Shown piece by piece: positions 1-10,800 of a stretch of DNA of 64,000 bases. The stretch covers positions 1 to 64,000 of the forward strand of contig JABVXU010000305.1 of assembly GCA_013365365.1 (NCBI GenBank), written 5' to 3'. The notes beneath the pieces are model-generated. The model was not told the DNA's origin, made no database searches, and was given only the letters and a program-made list of their open reading frames with translations. Within the stretch, counting starts at the first letter, position 1. Each line of letters begins with the position of its first letter. The translations under genes were made by a program, and so were the position numbers. This stretch comes from Cruorifilaria tuberocauda (Eukaryota; Nematoda; Chromadorea; Rhabditida; Onchocercidae).

Positions 1-15
1 CAGAAATAGACTTAC

Positions 16-3000
16 TTTCATTTCTCTTGAACTGTCCACGCTTTCTTCTTTAATATCTTCCTCTTCAGCATCCGCATCTGAAGCAGCAAGTACCTGCTGT
101 AGCAACTGAAATTGAGATTCCTTGGTGTCCAGTTTCAGTGTTTCTTTTTCCATTCCTGGTAATCGATTCACAACCTGTTTAAAATTTGTAAAAAAAATTA
201 AACAGTTTACAAATTAATGGATAATGGATGAAAAAAACTGGCTTTTTCTTGGACTCGAAATAATTCGGAATGACTGAAGTTCATATTATGCAAAAACAAA
301 CCTTATAAGCATAGCCCTGATTTACCAAGAAGCGTTGTCGTTTACGCGAGTAACTCATTTCAACAGTGTCCTGAAAAACGCTACCGTAAAGTGCAGATTC
401 CAAAAACAGTATTTCTAGGTTGTGAGGAGCAACTAGAATTGAAATTCAAATAAATCAAAAAAATTGAAATTACCTGCGAGACCAAAGAATAGAAAAATGC
501 GTTAAATCCATCGCCTGAATTTTTTTTGGCTCGTAATATGCGCCCCAGTCGCTGTGCTTCTTGTCTCCTAGAACCACCTTGCGCTGAAATCTGGATTAGA
601 ACGTTTGCTTCAGGTAGATCGAAAGATGTGTCTGCAACCTGTAAAATATAAAGTTGAACTGGAAGCGTCGAATTTGCTTGATCCATAAGTCAGCTGAATT
701 GTCACTCTATTAAATTTTCCTTTATTCTGTGACTGCGTAAAACTGACAATATGAATCTTATCCACGATTAAATTAACTACAAACAAACCTTTGACACAAA
801 AATTGTGTTCACTTTTGGGTTATATTGGAAATTTTGTAAAATTTTCATCCGTTCGTTCTGTCCCGTTTCACCATAGAGAAATGGTTTATCCATTTCTATA
901 GCATATTTCTTCAGCGCGAATACATTGTCAGAAAAGACGATGATCTTAAATTTTGAATAAATTGTCATGAATAATTAATCATAACCATTCAAAATAACTG
1001 AGATCAATAAAACTGGAACATCGCAATAATCCCAATTACAACTTGAATTCAGAATTGTTATACTGTTCTGCCATATCATAGTTTCAATCTGAACGAAATA
1101 TTTCCGTTTAGTTGTCTAAATTAGTTATTTATTAATTATTCGAGCTATTATAGTTTTTTGCTAAAGATTGCTTCAAACGATTTTTTCCCCACCGCTGAAT
1201 TCAAAGGACACAACGGAGATGAAGGAGGAAATAAAACCCATATCTTGCATTTTCTTCTGATGAACTACTTTGTTAGCTATTAATCATTTTCTAAATAATT
1301 TATACTAAAACATGTGCCAATTTTATTTTTTCAAAAAAATGAACAAGAGTGCAGTCCTTGCCTTATCATTCCGCCGTTCATGATATTTGATAAGGAATTG
1401 ACATATGCGGAATTTATTGGGATTCATTACAGCTAGCAGAAGACGGCGTCCAATTTGAGCACGCAAATAATATGAGTAAAATTCAGCACTCATAGGACAC
1501 CAAACCTAGAAGATAATTCGAAAAGTGTAACATATTACCACCTTTAAACAAAAACTGACGCAAAATAAACAATCCATGAATGGCCTCATTGTTATACAAT
1601 ATCCCTTCAAAAAGCGTACTTCGGCACATTGTACTTTTGCAATTTGTCCTGCTTTCTCAAGTTCCATCCAATTTGCTTCGTATATTTTCGGACCGATCAA
1701 GAAATTTAAATCCGTAATTTTATCGTCTTCACGGACCAATGTAGCCGTTAATCCTAATTTACAGTGCGCTCGAACAATAGTTAGTACTCGTCGAAACATT
1801 TTAGCCGGTATTGTATGTACTTCTACAAATTTTACTGTAATCAAATATATATATAATATCAAAAAAAAGTGATGTTTCTGGAAAATTGAGTAGAAGTAAT
1901 CAAGCTTCTGTTGAATGATCCGCAGAAATATTCATAATTCACATACATCACATATTCCAAATAAAAAAAGATATACCGTCTAAAAGAACAAGCCCCCATT
2001 CACGGCTTTCGATATATTTCATAGCTTCTTCTGCCGCATATGTTCGTTTTCCAGTATATGCAACCATGGAATAAGTGCTTACGCATACAATTGGCTTATT
2101 AGCGTTTAAACCGGATGGCACTGCATCACGTGCCTCACGCGTAAATCGAACCAACTGGTCATCTCGAATTGTTGACCAAAGCTAAGAATTAGCAAAAATC
2201 TTCGAAAAAATTTCTCTCTATTCAAAAAAAGTTTTCAGAATATGAAAGGACTCTTCTTAAAACATCATAATAATAATTTCAATGGAAAATCGCAACAACG
2301 TGGAAGATGCATCTCGATAAATATAAACAATAGATGATTTAAAAAGTCACTTTGAACTGTCCACGCCACTGCTCAACTGAAACATTTGAAGTTGCTAACA
2401 CCAAGCACCGTTTGTTAATTGTTGTTGCGGCAGTAACGCCTACCAACGTTTTACCAGCACCACACGGTAAGACGATGACACCAGAACGTGCACGGCTGTT
2501 CCCGAACATCTTTCGTAAACTCTTTTCCTGATATGGCCTGTAAACATGGTATTAAATTTAAAATACACAAACTTTTATGTATCAGCCTCATGAAGTTTTA
2601 AAAAATCAAAATCTAAACCAAAGCACAACGGTACCTTAAATTAGTGGATGATTTGAGATCTATTCCAAGATTTTCATTGAAAGTATCATTGCGAAAATCA
2701 TATTCCGCTAGCAACGGATATTCCAATTCGATACAACGTTTTTGTACAATTTCTATTGATTCCTGCTTGATCTTTAAAAAAATATTGTTTAATTTCAAAA
2801 AGATTTGTCTTTCGAAAATAAGTATATATCCATTTAAAACCCTTTCTGTTAACTTACTTCAAAAGTTAACAGCTGCAGATTTTTGATGGCTTCCTCATCT
2901 TCATCATCATCACCGTCTAATTTGCCGTAATATGAATCGATGTCCTCTGGCACATTTGATTTTTTGGTAACATCTTTTTCTTTTGCTTCTTTTTGTTGCT

Positions 3001-4961
3001 GTTGGGTTCCCGGAATTTGCATTTTGTCCATGTTCATTTCCTGACAAATGATAAAAGTTGAACCAAAGCCTTGGAAGAACAGAAATAAGATTTATGTTTT
3101 ATACGCCAAGATAAAATCCAGCCACTGCGATACATGAACAATATGCTTAAAAAAACATTCGTGAACTTATAGATCCTACTTTTTACAATTTTTTTTTGTC
3201 TCATTTGTTTAACTACATGATTAAATTAAAATGATTAAATTCCAGTGACTTGAAACTAACATATTTGAAAAAGCTTGCATTTAGCATCATTTTGCATTAA
3301 ACAATTGTTATTCCAACAATAAGGAAATTGTGAACTTGAAAATTCTTTACTCAAGGAAAAATTATTACAGTTCGAACTAATTGAAGTTCAACGTTTTCCT
3401 CTTAAATATTCTAAAAATTAATTATTACGGAAGGAAGGTTTAAATTCAGTTAGAAATCTTACGTTATAACTTACTGTTTGTGGTATTTCATTTGGTGGTT
3501 TATCCTCTGCAAGACACTGTTGAATTATTTTATCCTTTAGCAAAGTCTGTATAACGTCAGAACGACGCGATTCAATGAAATATCGATTGTATTTAAGTAC
3601 CAATTTCACTTTCCCATAGCTTACAGTGCATATCTACAAATGCGAAAAAATCATTCTCATAACATCTCTTTTATTTCTTACATTATCTTTTATTTGTATG
3701 TACATCTATTCAATCTTCGTTTCCCGACAGAATTCATACGTTTTTAACAACTTTCATTTCTTGCTTCCTTGTCCACATAACAATTCATAAAATGAAGATT
3801 TGAAGATTAACTTGTCTTAGCTAATGGACTGTTTATAGTCTTCGCCAATTTCTATTAAAAAATAAAATTACTACGAAATAATCCTTACTTTAATAAATTC
3901 AATAATTCCTTTCGGTAAAGAAGATTTCGATAACCTCTCCAAATACTCAATAATATCATTGGTTTGTAAACCGATTGATACAGCAGCGTATAGTGAATAC
4001 GCCGTGAGCTGATATTCATGAATAAATTCCGGTCTACAGACTGGCTAAATGACAATATTAAAATTTGACTGGAATAAAGCAAAGTCATCATTTGACGGTT
4101 CGACAGTACTGTGTTCACTGTTATATGCCATACTAAATATGAATATAAATACATCGTCCGACAAGGGTAACCAACGTATTATTAAAAGAAATTCTTGCAT
4201 ATCTAAAGTACGGGTTTCAAAAGTTGAAAACGTAAGGAAGATTAGGATATTATATTAAAGAGTAGTAAGTAAAAGTTCTCGACAACTCGATAATCGACCT
4301 CAGAAATAGCAATCAAGAAATCATGGGCATGCTTATATACAGGACTGAATGATTCTAGAAAGATATGTCCATCAGGAGCAACCCAAAGCGGTCGTGATGT
4401 ATGATCAGACTTCAATTTCATTTCATGTCGATAATCTTTCGCTCCAAATTCATCAGTACGTGTAATCATAGCCTGTCCATCCAAATTTTGACTAGCTGCT
4501 TTTGGTACTGGAATAAAGAACAAATGAAGTGAGTCACAAACTAATTTTCTGAAAAAGAAAGAAAATAAACAATGAGGGCAGTCGAAAAAACTGCGCAGTT
4601 ACAGCTCTAGGAAATGCAAGGCAGTAAACATTTCAAATAATGCAGATAATATTGATGCAAATACGATACTTTATGACTTCTCAAGCCTAATTGAAAATGT
4701 TTTATTGTAGAAAAGAACTTAGGCCATAGTATGTTTGTATCAAATTTGGAGTCATTCTGATATCACTCCTAGATCAAAAGCTATTGCATTTGGTGTAAAT
4801 GCTGATCCATCAGTATAAAACAATCAACCTGCAGCATCTTTATCACTCGGATTACTTTTTTCACCCAAATTGCTCGATTGAGAATTTTCATCGGCATTGA
4901 AATCAGCATTATACTGTTCCCAGCGACCACGTTTACGCCGTTCACTTTTTCCAGGCGCCAT
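16..4961 (-). CDS. xpb-1: TFIIH DNA helicase subunit XPB/ERCC3 (3' end off the window)
   Basis: XPB is the 3'-5' ATP-dependent helicase/translocase of TFIIH that opens promoters and damaged DNA during nucleotide excision repair. I see 14 phase-consistent coding exons: 4961-4829, 4507-4299, 4044-3889, 3633-3475, 3040-2858, 2771-2635, 2537-2351, 2181-1977, 1822-1620, 1505-1362, 944-789, 638-474, 370-302, 174-16. They give 755 residues, close to the whole human protein. The last short exon lies beyond position 1. Landmarks are the conserved N-terminal block around [16 protein letters not shown], Walker A PCGAGKT (about residues 350-356), the DEVH box (456-459, split by an intron), the RED motif in LVREDDK, and helicase motif [14 protein letters not shown] linker near residues 265-275 is very acidic. 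The ATG lies 14 nt after a good acceptor (TTGCAG, 4976), which suits trans-splicing. The intron after 1362 begins with GC. Confidence 0.96.
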
Positions 4962-4975
4962 ACTATAATGTAGGT

Positions 4976-5410
4976 CTGCAACACGAAACAAATTCAGCGA
5001 TACTTAAGAAATCTAACGTATATACATTTATATGATAGAATCTGATAATAAAAATAGCACTGCTGCTGTACATATTTTTATCACGGATACCTATAAAATT
5101 TCATTATATAAAGGACAAATCGTAAACTATGGTTATTGAAATATCAAAGGAATCCAATTCCTATTTCAAACACAATAATATCAAGATTTATATCATTTAT
5201 TTTGTATTAATTTTTTTTAACATAACACTAGGGAAATATAAATACCAAATGTATAATTATAAAAGGTTATAAAAAAACCAATATACAACAAACAGAACAA
5301 TTCTTAAATTCAAAATGATATACTCAAAAATATTTAGACAATTTAAAACCCGTACCGAATCAGAGAGTATTAATAAATCTGTGTCTACAACACAGATTTT
5401 CTGTACCATC

Positions 5411-5447
<37 letters not shown>

Positions 5448-5687
5448 CCACATATCACCTAATTAACATGGCTCAATCATGGTTAAATGAGAAAGTTACA
5501 AAATGATATGTCAAAAAACGAAATGATGGTGAAGAAATCCATGTTCCAATTTGAACAATTGAACAATTTCTTCTTCAATACCACATTTTATCTTATTCAA
5601 TCATATTATTCTTCAAAAAATCAAAACCGAAGCAAAGTATTGCAAACACTGGGAAAAAAGTTATAAATAAAGTAAAATAAATAAGAG
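4976..5687. other. Intergenic spacer between GTPBP10-like and xpb-1
   Basis: This gap of about 0.7 kb lies between two minus-strand genes. It is AT-rich and I see no coding exon in it. It holds one TA microsatellite (5413-5446) and the acceptor-like TTGCAG just before the xpb-1 start. The short spacing between genes in the same direction would allow a nematode operon, but nothing here proves one. Confidence 0.6.
5413..5446. repeat. (TA)17 microsatellite
   Basis: 34 uninterrupted bases of alternating T and A. It is intergenic and likely length-polymorphic. Confidence 0.95.
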
Positions 5688-6857
5688 TCACGCAAGTAGA
5701 GTTTTATTAGCGGAACCGAAGTTTGGTGCTGATAAAGGATGCATCCGCTCATAGAGAAATTTCAACCGACTTTTCAAATCGCCCAAACGGCGATCTCTCG
5801 CCGCAATCGGTATTACTGCTTTTGGAGATAGTGGTCGCGTGGGTCTCATTTCTTCCGGTAGCACTTCTGACCAATTTTTTCTTTCTAAAATTGAAACTAA
5901 TTCTTTTGCCTTCTGTTCGCCATTAGGTAAATCAATTTTGTTCAGCGTAATGATCGTTGGCTTCATCACCAAAGCTGGATCATACTTTTCTAATTCGATA
6001 TTCAGAAGTGCGACAGTTTCTAGAGCATTACGATACGGATTGCTCATGGATAAATCAAGTTTGAAACCGAGAACATCAACGACTATTAGTAATATATCGC
6101 TGAACTCGAGATGCTTCAAGAATTCTCGACCTCTTCCACGATTCGATGCCGCTCCCTCTATTAACCCAGGGAGATCGACGATTGACAAACTGAACGAATC
6201 GTTATCATCGTTAGCGGATTTCAACTCCGATCTAAGGTCATTAATATAACCAATCTGAGGTTTCACTGTTGTAAATGGATAACTAGCTATCTTGACGCTT
6301 CTTTTTGGTACCAATGCCTTCATAACTGTCGATTTTCCTGCATTCGGGAAACCAACTAAACTGATATTTGGATGAAGCTTAAGATGAAGATCAACGAAAA
6401 ACCGCTCACCAGTGGTTGCCTGAAAGCAATTTTCGGCACAACCTCCACAACCACCTCGAGCTATTACATAATTGAAGAATGGTCGTGAACAACGTGCTAT
6501 TAACAGTTTAGTTTCTGCATTTATCACATCGACACCTACGGGCACCCTGAGAATTTTTGGTCTTCCACTAATACCAATGAGAGATGTATGTGATGAATTC
6601 ATACCGCTTTCAGCTAGCACTTTCAACACACCATGTTTACTATTCTTCAACATCGCTTCAAAAGTCATCCTTGAATCTCCAACCATAATTACGTCACCAC
6701 CATTTCCTCCAGTGCCATTAAATCGTTTTAAGCCCTGTCCTCCATTACCTGCACGTACATAAAGTCGTAAATAATCACGGTTAATAATCCCTTCATTAGA
6801 AATTGTTGAAGCATATAATTTCTGTTGCAGTTTGATTATGCTCACCAATAGACGCAT
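5688..6857 (-). CDS. GTPBP10: Obg-family GTPase, GTPBP10-like (mitochondrial ribosome assembly)
   Basis: A single open frame of 389 residues plus stop, matching the roughly 387 of human GTPBP10. The Obg fold comes first (glycine-rich, about residues 28-160, e.g. RAGNGGQGLKRFNG and GGNGGDVIMVG). The G domain follows with G1 GFPNAGKS (169-176), switch-I YPFTT (193-197), G3 DLPGLIEG (228-235) and G4 NKID (306-309). In humans GTPBP10 acts late in assembly of the large mitochondrial ribosomal subunit; the same job is inferred here. The first 20 residues are basic and hydrophobic without acidic residues, as expected for a mitochondrial presequence. Paralog MTG2/GTPBP5 is the main alternative, but stretches such as KYDPALVMKP before NKIDLP fit GTPBP10 better. 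The gene is intronless although its neighbours have up to 24 exons. An out-of-frame ATG at 6864-6862 precedes the chosen start. Confidence 0.92.
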   Translation of the reverse strand: MRLLVSIIKLQQKLYASTISNEGIINRDYLRLYVRAGNGGQGLKRFNGTGGNGGDVIMVGDSRMTFEAMLKNSKHGVLKVLAESGMNSSHTSLIGISGRPKILRVPVGVDVINAETKLLIARCSRPFFNYVIARGGCGGCAENCFQATTGERFFVDLHLKLHPNISLVGFPNAGKSTVMKALVPKRSVKIASYPFTTVKPQIGYINDLRSELKSANDDNDSFSLSIVDLPGLIEGAASNRGRGREFLKHLEFSDILLIVVDVLGFKLDLSMSNPYRNALETVALLNIELEKYDPALVMKPTIITLNKIDLPNGEQKAKELVSILERKNWSEVLPEEMRPTRPLSPKAVIPIAARDRRLGDLKSRLKFLYERMHPLSAPNFGSANKTLLA

Positions 6858-6881
6858 TGCGCATTGAATGGAATGATAATT

Positions 6882-7877
6882 CTAAAAGCAGGACTTCAAG
6901 TTTACCATCTCGACTGTATCGCTTGTCTAACAAAAATACATTTCGAAAACCAAAGTAAAAGCAATCTTAATAGAAATAACTCTATGATACAAACTGAAAC
7001 ATTTGAAGTCATAACAGACTTCGATTACCGCGTTATTGATATTCAAAATTTAATACCACTTCACTTCTTTTCACTGCAATTTTTAGATGCTTAACACATA
7101 AGCAATCAAGCATTCTCAATTAAGAAAAATCCTCGTTAAAAGTGAAAAATATCAAGGATTAGTTAAGCTGGATGCTGGGACAACCCAAAGAGATTATAAA
7201 AAAATAGAAACACAAAGTTTTCTCCATATAAGTGCTGGTGAAACTATTTATCTTATTTCTTTTCTTTCCTCTTTTTGTTTATACAACTTTTTTCAAAATC
7301 TCATAAACACGTATGTACAACTTCCTGTTTCGTTAAAACCTTACATATATATTCATTTAAATACTTAAATAATCATCACATAATAAGTATAATTAATACA
7401 AATAACATTTCAAAAAAATAAAAAAGCTTTCTAGAAAAAATATCTCTTACTAGACATGACACATATTTTTTTTGTACAGTACTCCACTCCACAACATTTA
7501 AATCACATGTGTATTCTCACTTTTAAAAAATTGCATATACATTACATGAAGGAATGGAAAATATACAACATAAATAAGAAGATATGCGGGATGAGAGAAC
7601 AAATACAAGATTGAATTAAATAACGAAGAGAGGTAAGATAAAGTGGACTTCCCTTGACTTTCGGCTTTATTTTTAGATGATGACTTTTCTACCTATCATC
7701 CTACCTATTCATCACCGATATCATCCGAATATATGGAAATGTGGAATACTATTTGTAACGCTTTGACAAACAAAATTGTTTTGTTCACATCTCCAATTAT
7801 AAAAAATTCTAACCTCCAATGCTCGATTCAGTAAAATTTTTGCAAGTCTAAAAAACAGAGTTAAAAAAATCGCAGAT
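6882..7877. other. Intergenic spacer between PAN2 and GTPBP10-like
   Basis: About 1 kb of AT-rich sequence that presumably includes the PAN2 3' UTR. The acceptor-like CTTTTAG (ending at 6882) lies 24 nt before the GTPBP10-like ATG. I see no convincing coding exon; the open frame at 6864-7094 on the plus strand has no family features. Confidence 0.5.
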
Positions 7878-10800
7878 TTAAGGAAAATTTGTCTCCACTG
7901 CCTCGGCTAAAGCAACAATATTGATATCTGCATCGTCAGCTTTCTTTAACTCATTGAATTTTGTATGCAATCGGAGTGATAACCGAGCAAGATCGATGGG
8001 ATCTGTTTCTTCTTCTTCCATTGACTCGCCTGCATGTACACATTGATGCTACTAGTTTATTACAATACAGCCTCAAAATCATAGCATTAAACAATATAAA
8101 CCACAACGACTATTTCTCTATGCTCAGCTTTATATTGCATAAGATAAATTTTTCTATATTTAAAAATTATATTGACTTGAAATTAAAAGTGATGAAAACC
8201 TACCGAAAAAGTGCTGCGCCAAGGCATTTAACGAAAGCGAACGTTTGAATAGTGAACGATAAAGTGATACAATGTCTTTTACTTGCTCTTCCGGTACCTA
8301 AAACTTCATAATAAAAGATAAAACTTCCAAAAAACAAGTATTTACAAGCAAAGGTCAAAAGACCACCTCTAACAAACCAATATTTAGTGTCTCATCTTGA
8401 CTATAGTACTTTGAATAATGTAAAAAATTAAATGCGCGAAATCCTTACATGGATGTTCAACATTTCAAATAAGCGTTCAATTTCATATCCAATGATAGTC
8501 ATTTTTTCTTGAATCAAATATAGAAGTTTCAAAGACACTCGTTTTAGCGTCTGTGAATTATCCATATCACTCTTCACTCCTGGTTCCTTTATGATACTGT
8601 TCATGAAACAGCTACCATCTTTGTCAACTGCAGAAACTTCAGATACTGACTTCTCGCCAGTCTACAATCAGAAATCAGAATTAAATTGACTCTATATCAC
8701 ATAAAGTTATTTAGCATATGATCTGCACATTTCTAATGATGGTAAAATCATTGGAAACATTCAAGGCCCATTCAAATGCTCGCTCTCTAAATACATCATG
8801 AACTTACTGCAGTTTAGCAACAACTATTGTTCATTCTATTACAAGGTTAAAGTTATTGACACAGTAACTTCAAGATTATGCAAAAAATTGAAATTTTGGT
8901 AGACAGTACTTCACTGATTGCATATTTCGCATAGATCGCAACTTCACTCCCTCTTTCCGGTATTTTGATTTTGTTTGAATCCAGATCGTTCCAGAATACA
9001 GATCGTGGAATTATAGCGCGATTTTCATCTTTGGCAACTGGAACTGACATATATAAAGATTTCTTCGTCTCTTTTTAGACAGCTTAAACAAAATTTCGAT
9101 AAAAATCAATTACCTTCTTTACCACTATTTTCTCTATCCTGCACATAATATAGGACAGCTGGTAATTTCCAGGAAGCATGTAGATGCAATGCTTCATTTT
9201 CTGAGATCCGTGTAACAGACCAATCATTGAACAATATCCAGCAAGATTCCTTGGAAGCACAAATATTTAATCAGCATAAAGGACAGATAAAGAGAATTAA
9301 AAACAAAGCAGTTACATACTTGCTTCAATTTGATCGCCGTTACCAAGTGCTCTTCAGTTTCTTTTTCTTCATTTTGATTGATGATAAATACAGCTGCTGT
9401 CAAATGGAAAGACGAGCTATTTTCCATTTTATTCTAAATTTGAAAAATTACAAACCTGATGAGTGAAAATTTTAAAACTAGTAAACTTCTGCGGATAATC
9501 AAAATTACAAAAGTTCAATTTTTTTCAATGATTCGAAAATATTGTTACTTCTGAAACCGTACAAATACCATCCGTTATTTTGATATGCATTGAGTTCGGT
9601 AGATAGTGAAGGCATTCAGGGAATGAGGTAGTGCCTTCGGCCATTGGTGTTTCAGATTTACTACAATAAATGTGATATTAGTTTTGAGCTTTATAAACAA
9701 ATAAAATGAACTGTTCATTAAGACTGTCCAACCCACTTTTGAACTTTTCAGAAATGAAAAAAAATTTCTTCATTCAAATCTTCCGTTTTCACTTCTGGGT
9801 GCTACCTAATTACTATTAAAAATCGTGAAATATGTGAATACCTTATATTACGAAATATGTGAATATCTTATAACTACCACATTAAAATTGTTCGTCCTCG
9901 AATGAAAAGCAATACACATGTAAATTCAGCAGATCTGCTCCGTTTCTTTTTAATTCCTGGCAAAAAAAAGAATTCAATTTAGGTCATAAATGAAATGAAC
10001 CTGTCATCGTTATGAAGATACCGACAATTCGGATTTTTGCATTCAGCGCCATACCTACAAGGTTTTAGTTTTTGCTCGGTTACTGAACTCGACGTCATCG
10101 CCGTTCGATTTTCAAATGCCTTAAACGATAAAAATGAAAAAAAATATTACGAAATTTAATCATTACAGATTGAATTTGAAAATTGTTGAGTAGCAAATTA
10201 TATTAAAACAAAGGAAAAAGTATTGCAACACTACACAAAAACTCGAAAATAATTAAAACTATCAGCTCAGTGAAAATATCCATAAATGGTATTCACAATC
10301 ATAAAATATGGAGTATTTCAGCAGTAGTTGGAATTGAAACAAAAAACCTGAATATGAGAAATCCAAAACGCTTGTTCCGCTTCTGTACTGGCTGTCATAT
10401 CCAAGGCGAGAATGTTCGGCAGTAAACGCACACGACGTGTTGATGCGAAACGTGCTAACTTTCCGCACTTTTGGCAGATAGCTTCATTTTGTTCGGGACA
10501 GTTTAAGGTTTTTTCCAGTAATGTACAAAATCCAATTTTTTCATTACCTGGAGAGTTATTTTCGACAGAATCAAATGATCTTGGATCCCAAATTTGGGAA
10601 ACATAAATGAAAGAAATTATGAAAAAGAAAGAGTATGCCATCCTTACTTGTTGGGTATGCTAATGATATATAAAGCTGCGACAAGGCTGACTGATAATGC
10701 TCAGAGCATCGGATACAATGGTTATTCAAAGTAAATGAAATCTCTAATTCTTTTCGAAGCGCTACTCCAGCTGTGGTTTCGGAAAGTTCCTGTTAATAAG

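Noticed and set aside
5839..6762. Plus-strand open frames (5839-6249 and 6472-6762) opposite the GTPase gene
   Set aside because: They are antisense shadows of the long GTPBP10-like frame and match no family.
9916..9945. Possible 30-nt microexon in PAN2 between 10001 and 9660
   Set aside because: It keeps phase, but the acceptor (AAAAAG) is poor and joining 10001 directly to 9660 is also in frame, so it is not needed.
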